64,000 bases of DNA, taken from Pteria penguin. Lineage: Eukaryota; Mollusca; Bivalvia; Pterioida; Pteriidae. The stretch is taken from positions 67,518,179-67,582,178 of the forward strand of contig CM068584.1 of assembly GCA_035048485.1 (NCBI GenBank). The letters are read 5' to 3'. Shown in pieces: positions 30,935-43,100 of the stretch (position 1 is the stretch's first letter; every line of letters starts with the position of its first letter). Position numbers and translations under genes: made by a program. The notes beneath the pieces are model-generated. The model was not told the origin of the DNA, searched no databases, and worked only from the letters and a program-made list of their open reading frames with translations.

Positions 30935-31085
30935 GTGAATGGAATCAGGGGCCCTCTTCCTGCCACTTTTTAGCCCATCAGGGACCATTTTAACATGTAA
31001 CGAAACGAAATTCAAGATTTGCCTCACCCCCTTTTTTCTTATGAAATGCTTCTAACGGCCCTGCGTTTTCCCTTGAACCATAGGA
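30935..31085. other. Unrelated sequence interrupting the end of the 28-bp array
   Basis: About 150 bases with GGGGCCCTCTTCCTGCCAC and no array motif, between two array-like fragments (GAATGGTATCAGTCA and GGAATGGTATCAGTAA). It may be a small insertion, but no terminal repeats are clear. Confidence 0.35.
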
Positions 31086-31099
31086 ATGGTATCAGTAAT

Positions 31100-32210
31100 A
31101 CCTGAATCGGCGTACATGTATTCTGACTTACAAATACATGTATACTGTATGTAACTTTCATTATACATGAAATTATTAAGTATGTACATTACATTATATA
31201 CTTTTAAGTGTGTATATTACATTATATACTTTAATGTATCACAATATAAAATCTAACTTACCCGTCCAGTCTTAAGAACTCACGTGTATAATGTTGATCT
31301 CACGCGCATCTACCTGTCTTAACTGACCAGTGTCCACTGTGGTTGTCACTGGTCAACACGAAAATTACATTGCTTAAAGTAAATAACAATCAAAGTTTAC
31401 CTGTCGCACTTACAAACAGATATTTACAGGTATATATACAATGGTGATTAAATGTGCGTGTGGGTCATGCATGCATATCTTGTGCGCAGTCATGTGTGAC
31501 GCCACCCAGGGTTATCTGTGAAGGATTGCGGACAATACTTCACGAATATCTAACTCTCTATTGTAATTACTGACATTAGAAAACTGGAAAATGCTAAGAG
31601 GGTCGGCACGGGGAATTCTGGCATAAAATCCTAGTTGCTAAACTCTCTTAACACTCATATTTCCTACGAGTTCCCTGATAGACCATTTTTCTTCAGATCG
31701 TTCATTAGAATTCAGAGAAACTGTCGCTTCCAAACCACTCGTCAACATGTAACGGACATGTACCAGTATTCCACTGAGACATTCTCCGCTTGCTTTCTAC
31801 TACAAAGTGCAGGAAAAGCCTCAAACGTTCAGAAGTGAAATCTTCGTATATGCAAAGCAAGAAAACAAACCAAATCCGCTATAAATGATACTTATTGCAA
31901 GAATTTAGCTTGAAACACAGAGAAAACGAGAGAGTTTATATCATAGCAAGAATGGGTCTCATACTAGCCGTGATTCAATGTTAAAATATACGGTTAAGAC
32001 AATATTCAACAGACAATCTTCGACGAAGAAAAGGACACGGGTGCCCTCTGTCAACCCCGCTAACATAGTCTTATCGGAGATTACGTCGGCGCGTGTGAAA
32101 TGCGCCGCCTGATAACGGACACGCGTGTCCTTTCTCTCCCAGTGATCAACACAACATTCTGATACCAACTACAAAACGCAGCCTTCGACTTCAGGTCGAC
32201 AAATAACAAG
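31100..32210. other. Intergenic, nothing recognised
   Basis: Single-copy-looking sequence. A CpG-richer patch at about 32030-32140 on either strand could be regulatory, but no exon or motif can be supported. Confidence 0.4.
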
Positions 32211-32361
32211 AGGCCCAAATTGGTATTTATATGACTCATTGGTTGCTCAACGTGACCGCTTCACGTACAACTCCTCCACGCTCCCCCAACCACCATCGTC
32301 ACCATATAGAGTGTTCCCATACTGCCCTGTTTTCCTCAAATTAGCTAGAGTTATCTCCCTC

Positions 32362-32608
32362 ATTGGAGTACAACTCTCGGACTTTATCCATCAATGCTCA
32401 TATAAAACTGCTTGATTTAACTTAATTTTATGAAATAATTGCACTGTATATCTAAATGTTTTACAGAAAATTTTCAACTGATTGATTATATTTACTGATT
32501 AATTAAGACTGAAGTCACGAAATCTACCCTGATAAATAGTTAATTTCTCAGAAATTTAATGAAGTTTACATGGTAGAGATGGAAAAAGTCCGAGAGTTGT
32601 ACTCCAAT
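32362..32608. mobile_element. 247-bp inverted-repeat element (MITE-like)
   Basis: The 31-bp arms 32362-32392 and 32578-32608 are inverted copies with one mismatch (core GTCCGAGAGTTGTACTCCAA). The interior is AT-rich and non-coding. No convincing target-site duplication was found. Confidence 0.65.
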
Positions 32609-32746
32609 ATGGCCGCTAATGCTAGTAGTGTGACATCACATGGGCAAACTCTATACGTGAAATTATCGTGGAATAAAGTAAAAAAAAAATCGCAAGATTA
32701 TTGCTTTGACGGCATTGTTTGATGTTACGTCTTACGTACGTTTATC

Positions 32747-32830
32747 CATCTTCGCAAGCCAAGGCACCGTTTCGTTCTACTGCACTACGTTGTGCAGTAG
32801 AACGAAACGGAGCCTTGGCTTGCGAAGATG
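32747..32830. mobile_element. 84-bp near-perfect hairpin flanked by a 9-bp direct repeat
   Basis: The arms 32747-32785 and 32792-32830 (39 bp each) are inverted copies with one mismatch and a 6-base loop TACGTT. ACGTTTATC occurs immediately outside, at 32738-32746 and 32831-32839, as a target-site duplication would. Confidence 0.8.
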
Positions 32831-32839
32831 ACGTTTATC

Positions 32840-33720
32840 TGGTAATCAATAAAAGATGATCTTTCAGTAATGAGGCAGATAGTGAGGGAAATATTGTATG
32901 TATGTCTCTGAGATAGTAAAGTTTTAAGATTTTCAAAATGGCTGCAGTGGCGGTTTTATTGGACTTTGCAACACCATAAGTAGTCAAAAGCCAGAAGTCA
33001 CGATTTAAAAAATCGTAAACCAAAATAACTTGTCTATGATAAATATTTCCATATGATGACCAAAGAGCCAACAAATACCACAGATATATTTTATCCCCCC
33101 CCTCCCCGCTTTTCAAGTATCAGGTCAGTAGCCCACATGACGAATGATAGATCCGCCACTGTTCGTCAGTCTACACACAGTGGGCCATCCATTGTTCGTC
33201 CATCGGCAAACAATGAATCCGTCACTGTTTGCCATTTACAGATAATGGATCCGCCACTACACGCGCACACATCCCTTCCCTGCGCCTCACTTTCACAGCC
33301 GTGTTATTCAATTTTAAGGTATTTAAAGCTCTATACTACAAAGCCCATGTTATGTAATGTCCAGTGTGGTCACTCGTAGTGTGGTCACTCGCAGTCCCTA
33401 CGCGATCTAAGTTGGAGAGGGTGATGTAATGAATAGGGCAGTATGTAGAGATAGGAACGGGGTGGGATAAATTGTCAAGTGGAAAAGCATAGGGACGGAT
33501 CTTTGGCAAAATTGGGGAGAGAAGGATAGAATGGTAGAGAAAGAGAGGCGAATCTACAGAGCCTTTCAGCGGATCTACACAGATACTGCATGGCAAGCTG
33601 GGGGTAGGGTTGACGATGACACGTCTTCAGTGGTAATGACAGGGTGGAGTTGGTAGTGAGGATAACGGAAGTCTACAGAGACATTGACAGTGTGGGGCAG
33701 GTGACGGGGGTAATGTCTAA
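32840..33720. other. Intergenic, nothing recognised
   Basis: No domain-bearing ORF. Weak direct repeats such as GTCCGCCACT and CGTCCATCG occur at 33130-33260. Confidence 0.4.
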
Positions 33721-33724
33721 TGAC

Positions 33725-34315
33725 CGGAATGTAGAAGTACTGACAGAGCGGGATAGGGTGACGAGGGTAATGACGGGTATATAGAAGTACTGATAGGGCG
33801 GGATAGGGTGACGAGGGTAATGACGGGTATACAGAGCGGGATAGGGTGACGAGGGTAATGACGGGTATATAGAGGTACTGACAGAGCGGGATAGGGTGAC
33901 GAGGGTAGTGACGGGTATATAGAGGTACTGACAGAGCGGGATAGGGTGACGAGGGTAGTGACGGGTATATAGAGGTACTGACAGGGCGGGATAGGGTGAC
34001 GAGGGTAGTGACGGGTATATAGAGGTACTGACAGGGCGGGATAGGGTGACGAGGGTAGTGACGGGTATATAGAGATACTGACAGGGCGGGGTAGGGTGAC
34101 GAGGGTAATGACGGGTATATAGAGGTACTGACAGGGCGGGGTAGGGTGACGAGGGTAATGACGGGTATATAGAGGTACTGACAGGGCGGGATTGAGTGAC
34201 GAGGGTAATGACGGGTATTTAGAGGTATTCACAGGGCGGGATAGGGTGACGAGGGTAATGAGGGATATATAGAGGTACTGACAGGGCGGGATAGGGTGAC
34301 GAGGGTAATGACGAG
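33725..34315. repeat. Minisatellite, about 60 bp unit
   Basis: About ten copies holding GGGTGACGAGGGTAATGACG and GTATATAGAGGTACTGACAG. One short unit lies at 33825-33840. It yields a Pro/Tyr-rich spurious minus-strand ORF of 171 codons. Confidence 0.93.
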
Positions 34316-34786
34316 TATATAACAGACTTCGCGAACGTTTATTTTTATACAGGACAATCGGTCTGGTAAAGTTTTTATATTTTACCAGATCGAGCTAAAT
34401 TTCACAAGAATACAGTGTTTTGCTTCAAAATATCAAAACAAACACACAAATACTAGCAATATTTTACTGGATGCCTGAAAATCAAAATCAGACCTGGAGG
34501 TATTGTGCTATTAAAACAAAAGCCTATACTGGACGGACATGGATAAGTGCATCAGAAATCAATGTTAAATGGGCATTTACAGTTTACCGCATCCCAGTAA
34601 ACAGTAGAACTTTGATAAACAGACTTAACAGGCGACATTTTCTACAATAATTTCAGTCCGAATTTTCTAAGGCTGAAAATTTCTTAATGGACAATCGGTC
34701 CAGACTTCGGAGTTTTTTACCTTCCCAACTCGAATGTTACCGGAAAAAATCCGACGATCCAGTGACTTTGGGATAGACTGAATAAT
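34316..34786. other. Intergenic; short direct repeats only
   Basis: GGACAATCGGTCTGG (about 34353) and GGACAATCGGTCCAG (about 34690) bracket an AT-rich stretch with a 76-codon ORF that shows no domain. It is possibly a decayed element. Confidence 0.35.
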
Positions 34787-35095
34787 AGAGGTACTGAGTG
34801 ATCGCTGGTCCAGCTGTATACTCAGTCATAGGTACAGATTGATCAGTGATCTAGCTGTTCACTCAAATCTATAGGTACAGAATGATCAAAGACTGGCCGG
34901 CGGTACACTAACAGTCTCAGGTACAGTGGGATCAACGACCGGCAGGTTGTACTAACAATCATTGGTACAGTGATCAAATCCTGAACGGCCAGTTGTACAC
35001 TCACAGTCAAATGTACTGAGGGATCAATGACCGGGCAAATATATACTCAGTCATAGGTACAGTCAATAATGATCGCCCGGCTGTTACGTGTACAT
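34787..35095. repeat. Decayed tandem repeat, about 50 bp unit
   Basis: About six diverged copies built around CAGTCATAGGTACAG and GATCAATGACCGGC. Confidence 0.65.
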
Positions 35096-35844
35096 CCACA
35101 TCCATTTTTGTCATTCGGTTTTTCAGTGTTACATCAAGTATGTTTGAGTATATACATTATATATATAATGTAAGTAGTATAAAGGGTCCTATGTACTCAT
35201 CTTTTATGCGGTTCATATATCCTTTGTGTCACAAGACTATGAATAAATGATAAAAATAACTATAAAAAGGAATAGGAAAAGGAGGGAGAATGTACGTCTA
35301 AAGTCTGATGGGCACGTGATGACCTACAGTTGACTCCGATCGGGCCCGGGCTGGGGACCATGTCTGGAGAAGGTCGGGACTAGCGGAGAGCAAAACGTTT
35401 CTTCCCTACGCACAAATTTTCCCTAGAGTCGGGCTACATGCAGGTCTGCGTAATGGTACATGTCTACTACATATTTTTGCATTACTAAATATATACAGAT
35501 AACTTAGACTGAGGGATTCAAACTTTAGATGCTTTATGTATGTGGTGCGCATGTGCTGACCTGCTTGGATTTACTGGTGATGCAGAGAGACCGTTTGTGT
35601 TGGGGGTATTAGACAAGCGAAAAGCCAAACGTCTCTCCAGTGGATATGAATATTACCTTTGGTAATACTTGTGTGGTTTTTCTTTTATTAATATTTCATG
35701 GTATCCTATGTGTAAATGAGAAATTCAAGTACGGTCTCTGTATGTCTTGCCGTCTGTCAAGTGTCCATATACATACTTGTAAGAAATGTGTTCAAAGTCT
35801 GTATGTCTGCTATTCATTACATTGAAATAGCTGAATGAACGAAA

Positions 35845-35985
35845 TAAATGAATAAATAAAGAAGAGGTAAATAATAAAGTAAACAAATAAAGAAGAGGTA
35901 AATAATAAAGTAAACAAATAAAGAAGAGGTAAATAATAAAGTAAACAAATAAAGAAGAGGTAAATAATAAAGTAAACAAATAATG
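35845..35985. repeat. Minisatellite, 32 bp unit, four copies
   Basis: Near-perfect copies of AAATAAAGAAGAGGTAAATA and ATAAAGTAAACA. Confidence 0.93.
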
Positions 35986-35989
35986 ATGA

Positions 35990-36699
35990 GCACGGTTGTT
36001 TTACTCTACTTAATCTAGATAAAAAAGACTTGAATTTTTATAGTTTCTTCCTCTTCTTCTTCCATTGCGAAGTGTACTCAAAAGTCAGTCATAGATCCAG
36101 AAATTTTTCTCGAGAGGGGGTCTACCCCCAATGGTTCCCGATAGGGGGTCCTTCCATGTTTTCGTGTGTAAAATTATCTACTTTATAAAAGAATGCAATA
36201 AGAAAAGTAATTTTCACCGAAACTCAGGTTTGATCCAGAACCCCGGCCCACCCCTCTGGACCCGTGCATGAAAGTTTCAAGACAGTTGTGCTTCATTTCA
36301 AATGATTCAAAGCATTTGTAGGGGTCTTGTATTTTATACTAAAAAGGTGTTGCTGTGTCTAACTGTTTAATAAAATTGCAAGCTCACGATGTGCGTGTGA
36401 CTCTACCCATTGTGATACAATAAAACCAGTTACCTAAAGATTAAAATAATTCGCTCTGTCGAATCTTACAAGTCAACAAATAGTGCATGTCATAACAAAC
36501 ATTAAAAAACACCACCCTCCCTAACAGAACCCTAAATAAAACGCGCTTTAGTTTAACACGCGAAGATCGTCTGCTAGACGAAGAAAACTAAGCCGAAAGA
36601 AGGCCTTAAATCATAAATCAATATCAAACAGACCAATCGCTTGTGAAAATGTCGAGGGCTACATCTAGCGCACGTCACTTGCATGACATTAAATAATCA
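35990..36699. other. Intergenic, upstream of DARS1
   Basis: No gene recognised. The segment at 36090-36250 with GATCCAGAA, GAGGGGGTCTACCCCC and GATCCAGAACC may be a degraded dispersed repeat. Confidence 0.35.
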
Positions 36700-37111
36700 A
36701 TAGCATGCGCGCACGCGCATTTTTGTGTGACAATTTGTTAAATTAGCATGAAATTATCTACCCAAGCATTGTATAGGGTTTTTTTTATTATTATCTTACC
36801 TTCTTCGATGGGTTTCACACTCTCTTTCTTCGAAATTCTCGGCATATCCATCCCATGTTACTCTGTTTTTTGTCTAAGCCGAGCGAAAATTACAGGAATC
36901 TGCAGCTCTAGGTTCGACTGCTTCTGCGTTTACCTTGTCACATTTCATGCTTTGGAATTGCATGCCGGGATCGACTGTAGCACGTGTGCACGAGACCGAA
37001 CATAAACTAAGAGGTTCTCGAAGGGGAAAACCCGAAAATTTCATTGTAAACCCACGTGCATCACTTTACGTCATTTTCGAGAGGAATTTGTCCTCTTCAG
37101 CCAGAGCTGGC
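36700..37111 (+). promoter_or_regulatory. DARS1 upstream region with E-box and CRE-like site
   Basis: A CACGTG E-box (37053-37058) and a TTACGTCA CRE/ATF-like octamer (37066-37073) lie 39-59 bases before the chosen DARS1 start. An alternating GCGCGCACGCGC stretch lies near 36708. In other animals aminoacyl-tRNA synthetase genes respond to ATF4/CREB-family factors. The transcription start is not determined here. Confidence 0.4.
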
Positions 37112-37149
37112 ATGGAGAAGGGTGATAATGGAGAGGAAGCGATACTAGG
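37112..37149 (+). CDS. DARS1: DARS1 exon 1 (coding part, predicted)
   Basis: ATG in the context GGCATGG encodes [13 protein letters not shown]. Its donor (CTAGG then GTGTGT) gives phase 2, which fits exon 2 exactly. An alternative is an unspliced start at ATG 38015 in the extension of exon 2. The frame upstream of 37112 is open to about 36935, so a longer N-terminus is not excluded. Confidence 0.6.
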
Positions 37150-40100
37150 GTGTGTGTCATGCGTGTGACAGTGGTCAAATCTGGAAGAAGGATATAGATC
37201 CTATTGCATCATATCGTAACATGGCGCGAATTTTCTCTGTTTCGTATTTTTTCTCGATTCTGTTACATGTATATAATCATGATAGATCTCGATCTTCTTC
37301 AGTGCTGTCATATTTGATTATCGCTAGACGGAAAGCACTCGGGAAGAAAAAAATTTAAAAGTTTAAGTTATAAGTATACATTCAAACTAATAGAGAAAGT
37401 GGAAAGGGGGATGGGAAGTAGGCAGTGGTGGGTTCTTAATATTAGCCAGTGTCTTCCTCAACCGAATCCTTCGTATGTACCGTCAGGGATGTATATTTAT
37501 TTAATTACATGGTCCAAGTTTTCATGGTAGACCATAAATGTGACAGATCGATGTCCTAGCTTTAGAATTTATTGACAGCTGCTGTTATGTATTGTTAAAT
37601 TTATAGAAGAGTACTAAGTCCAGGACTTTTCCAGTGCTATGAAAATGTATTTCTGTTTATATCTATCAGAATATTAAGGTAAACTACAGTTTTCCCAGTC
37701 CTACTCAGAGACAACCATTATGATGGAGAATCACGAGTTGAGAAAAAAGCACTTCAGAAGTTTACAGATGTAGGAATTTGAGTATGATGTATATACAATT
37801 TATTTCTTCTTCCTAGTTAGGTACAGATCTTATAACCATTCATTTCATTCTGGGATAGGAAACCATATTCAAACTTGCTGAAAAAATGGAACTGTCCTAT
37901 GTTATTGTAATAACGGGTAAATCTGATGCAATGTACATGAAAACTTTGCAATTTACTGGTACACTATATACATTAGGAATGGGTTGTTGAAATTATTTGG
38001 AGACTGTTGTAGCAATGACTTCGCTTAATGCAAGTATTGGTGAGGTATCTCTAGATATTATTTCTTTCACCAGGACTGATGGTAAGACTATTTCAAAGAA
38101 AGCTTTAAAGAAACAACAGAAAGATGCAGAAAAGGCAGCCAAGAAGGCAGAGCGCAAATCACAACAGCAACAGGAACAGGTACAGTCTTCCAAATAAACC
38201 ACAAGCCTGACAGGGATTGTAAAATCAGGATTGGTCATGTAAAGAACTTAGATCGTACGCCCTCAGGGCTTGTAAATATTTCCCCATTGCTTGGAAATTA
38301 TTGTTGTATTTCTCTCTCTCTCTCACTAAAAATAAATAATAGATTATGACCTAAAAATTTTATGGAAGTCATAGACAAGACAGTTAAGATAATACTTGGA
38401 TCAATTTAAAGTTGGCATGAAAATAAGAACATGTAAACACAAGCTCTGTAGAGCTTTCGACCGACAACTATTTTCTACTCGAAACATCAGTCGGCAGTTT
38501 ATGTGAAAGGGTCAATATAATGATTTTGTGCAAAATATATTGCAAGTGGAGATGACTGAGAGAAAAATGAAGAGAGTATTAAAATACTTTGTGATTGTGA
38601 AAATTTGTTCAGGCTTGGTAATTTTGAATTCTAACTTTCTTCTGTGGGCTTGTGTTGAAAAAAGTTTTATTTCGAAGACTGCAGATATGCTTCTGTTACT
38701 ATTGAAACTGTGGCCAGATTCAGGGACATAAATGGCTGAGGTGTTAAAAGAATCGGGGGTGGCCAACTTTTTCCATCATGGAGCACAGTTCCAGATGGTT
38801 GGAGCTCCAGACTTGGCATTCAATCACAGCACAGCCACAAAATCATAATTTGGTCAGCTTCACCAGTGTACATAAACATTCATAAGTAATCAGGCTGTAA
38901 AATTAATAAACAGGTCATCCTATAATTACAGTGGTCACCATATGGTGTTAGTGGTCATCAGATGGTGTTAGTAGTTGTCAGATAGTGTTCGTTGTCATCA
39001 GATGGTTTTAGTGGTCATCAGATTGTATTAGTGGTAATTAAATTGTGTTATTGGTCATCAAAAACATTAGTGGTCATCAGATTGTGTTAGTGGTCATCAG
39101 ATCATTTAAGGGGTCATCAGATTGTGTTAATGGTCATCAGATAGTGTTAGTGGTCATGAGATAGTGTTAGTGCACCAATAACTAGAAATACAGCGATAGC
39201 AGTAATACTTATACATTGTTAATGCAGCCTTGACAAGCAGCAGCCTGATATCAGATTTATTAACTTACAGTGGCCATCAGATTGTGTAACAATGGATGTC
39301 AGATTTTGTTACAGTTTGTCAGATTGTTACAATGGTCATCAGATTGTGTTATAACAGTCATCAGATTGTGTGACAGTGATTGTCAGACTGTGTTACAATA
39401 AAATTCATCAGATTGTGTTACAATGGTCTTTAGATTGTGTTACAGTGATTGTCAGATTGTGTTACAGTGGTCATCAGATTGTCTTACAGTGGTCATCAGA
39501 TTGTGTTAAAATGGTCATCAGATTGTGTTACATTGGTCATCAGATTGTTACAGTAATTGTCAGATTGTGTTACTTTTGTCATCAGATTGTGTTACAGTGA
39601 TTGTCAGATGGTGTTACAATGGTCATCAGATTTTGTTACAGTGGTCATCAAATTGTGTTCATCAGATTATAACACTGTCAGATTGTGGTGCAATTGTCAT
39701 CAGATTGTGTTGCAGTGGTCATCAGATTGTGTAACAGTGATTGTGAGATGATCATCAGATTGCGTTACAGTGGTCTCCAGATTGTGTTACAGTGGTCATC
39801 AGATTTTGTTACAATGGTCTTCAGATTGTGTTACAGTGGTCATCAGATTGTGTTACAATTGTCTTCAGATTGTGTTACAGTGGTCATCAGATTGTGTTAC
39901 AATTGTCTTCAGATTGTGTTACAGTGATTTTCAGATGGTGTTACAATGGTAATCAGATTGTGCGACAATGGTCATCAGATTGTGTTACAATGATCATCAG
40001 ATTGTTACAGTAATTGTCAGATTGCATTACAGTGTTCATCAGATTGTGTGGCAGTGGTCATTAGATTGTTTTACAGTAAATATCAGATTGCTTTACAGTG

Positions 40101-43100
40101 GTCAACAGATTGTGTTACAGTGGTTATCATATTGTGTTACAATGGTCATCAGATTGCATTACAGTGGTCATCAGATTGTGTTACAATGGTCATCAGATTG
40201 TGTTACAATGGTCATCAGATTGTGTTACAATTGTCTTCAGATTGTTACAGTGATTTTCAGATGGTGTTACAGTGGTCATAAGATTGCATTACAGTGGTTA
40301 TCAGACTGTGTTATAATGGTAATCAGATTGTGTAACAATGGTAATCAGATTGTGTTACATTGGTCATCAGATTGTGTTACAGTAGTCATCAGATTGTGTG
40401 ACAGTGATCATCAGATTGTTACAGTAATTGTCAGATTGCATTACAGTGGTCATCAGATTGTGTGGCAGTGGTCATTAGATTGTTTTACAGTTAATATCAG
40501 ATTGCTTTACAGTGGTCAACAGATTGTGTTACAGTGGTTATCATATTGTGTTACAATGGTCATCAGATTACATTACAGTGGTCATCAGATTGTGTTACAA
40601 TGGTCATCAGATTGCATTACTATGGTCATCAGATTGTTTTGAATAAGATGACCTTTATCTATAGTCAACTTGTCATACAATAAGGAAAGGTGAGGATTTG
40701 TAAAATTTAGTTGTCATTACACAGGTCTTCAGACTTACTCTACATGTTCCTTGTGTTGCTAGGTTACCAAAGATGAAGTGGATGTGTCAGCTGGTCACTA
40801 TGGCAACCTACCTCTAATTCAGTCAGGAGAGGTTCCAAATAGGACGTTTTTGGATGTCAAGGAATTAAACGCAAAAACAGCAGATAGAAAAGTTTGGGTT
40901 AGGGCACGCCTGCAGACAAGCAGAGCAAAAGGTAAGATAGCTGAATTGTAGAGTGCTTAAAGGTAAGATAGCTGAATAGTTAGAGTGCTTAAAGGTAAGA
41001 TAGCTGAATAGTTAGAGTGCTTAAAGGTAAGATAACTGAATAGTTAGGGTGCTTAAAGTATCAGTATCAGTACATCAGTATAAGTGATGGCCATAATGGT
41101 ATACTTAAACATTGCAAGAAGAATGATTGGTTATTGTTTTATGTCACCCCACGATTATTTCATGTACAATTGGACAGCATCTGCTTGTTGCATCACACAG
41201 AGATTTATACCTTTGCAACAGACCCACTGAAAGCATGTTCAGAGAGATACTCTGCATGGGTTTTACGCTGGTATAAGGTCATGCTATTGTTTAAAAGTAA
41301 ACTCCTTTATATAGGTATTACATTCAGATATATACTTCATGTGAGTCTGTACTGCCATCTATGACATTGCTATCATTGGGTATACCATGGTAGGGAGTGT
41401 TCTGCCATCTATGACATTGCTATCATTGGGTATACCATTGTAGGGAGTGTTCTGCCATCTATGACATTGTTCTGCCATCTATGGCATTGCTATCATTGGG
41501 TATACCATTGTAGGGAGTGTTCCGCCATCTCTGACATTGCTATCATTGGGTATACCATTGTAGGGAGTGTTCTGCCATCTATGACATTGTTCTGCCATCT
41601 ATGGCATTGCTATCATTGGGTATACCATTGTAGGGAGTGTTCTGCCATCCATGGCATTGCTATCATTGGGTATACCATTGTAGGGAGTGTTCTGCCATCT
41701 CTGACATTGCTATCATTGGGTATACCATTGTAGGGAGTGTTCTGCCATCTATGGCATTGCTATCATTGGGTATACCATTGTAGAGAGAAGGTGTTTATAA
41801 CATAGTTACACGTTTAATCTAATCTCATTTCTTTTTATGGAAATGGAATAAGTTTAAATATATATTCAATATGGAATATCTTTGTAGGGAAACAATGTTT
41901 TTTTGTGTTACGGCAGCAAAAGTATACAGTGCAAGCTTTGGTCTTTGTTGGAGAGACGGTCAGCAAGCAGATGGTCAAGTTTATTGCAGGGTAGGCTTAA
42001 AGTCTTTATCATATGTCTGGCAGGTGAGGTACTGTAGTGCTTGAATCAGAAACATTACCAAATAAGGATGTTTAAGTTACTATTTATGTATATATATATA
42101 TATGACTCCATGGATTTATGTGCCCCAATTACAGAGAATTATAATAAAAAAGAATCAAGGAAAAATGCATATATATATATATATATACAGTGAGTTAAGG
42201 TAGTGATAGGCAATTTTAATGCATTTTGTTTGCAACACGCGGTCTCATTGGCTGTCTGATTTAAAAACTGCAAGGGTATTCACTTTACCCCTGCAGTTTT
42301 TGATATGACGTCACCATACCCTGCAGTTTCTGATTTCTGATTTCACGATACCCTACAATTTTTGATTAGGGACTTGGCTTAGAAAACCATAAATCTGTGC
42401 CTCTAGATGTAATTATGTTTTGTCAAATGCATTAGAATGGGGTTACCATGCTTGTGTTCAACAAAAACTGACAGGATGTAGACAAATACCTTGTCAGAAA
42501 TTTCCATTTCACAGCTCCGGTAACGCCTCGCAGTGAAACTCAATTTCTGACAGGGTATTCGATACCCTGTCAGTTTTTGTAAAACACTCGCATGGTAACT
42601 CCTAATTGGAAGAAAAAAAAATCAATTATCACAGTAATTGGAAGAGCATAATGGATTATTAATTTATTATAATTGGAAATTTATTAAAGTTCAATAAGCT
42701 GTCAGTATGAATAGAATAATTCGATAAATATTGCATTAAATTCCATGTAATCAATCAACTTAGATGTTTGATTTAGTAAAGGAATAATACAGGAGCTTTT
42801 CTCCTCTTTATTTGAAAGTGAAAGGGGGGGGGGGTGTGGAAATATATTTACTTGTAGTGAAAAGAAGTGTGATTGGGAGGATGCAGGTAATATTTACTGT
42901 TATTCATTAAAATTTTCTGCTGATTATTCTTTCTGCATATAAGATGTTAACAAATTTGATAATCACCAGAAAATTTCCCATCACTTGATTGTTATCTGTA
43001 TCGTTATCTGTCTGTTGACTGAAATTGTGTAAAGTTATGAGTCTATTTATACATGTAATGTTTAGGATTAATAAGGAATCCATTGTTGATGTGGAAGGTG

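Noticed and set aside
31959..32168. Minus-strand ORF in a CpG-richer patch as the missing first exon of the zinc-finger gene
   Set aside because: No donor in phase 1 was found and the residues show no recognisable feature.
33717..34232. 171-codon Pro/Tyr-rich minus-strand ORF
   Set aside because: It is a translation of the GGGTGACGAGGGTAATGACG array; no independent coding signal.
34420..34650. 76-codon ORF as a small gene
   Set aside because: No domain, no splice context, and direct repeats around it suggest a decayed element.
36935..37168. 77-codon ORF as a separate gene
   Set aside because: It is the open frame running through the predicted DARS1 exon 1; only the part from 37112 to 37149 fits the splice phase of exon 2.
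39968..40642. 224-codon ORF rich in [13 protein letters not shown]
   Set aside because: It is a translation of the 21-bp array in DARS1 intron 2.
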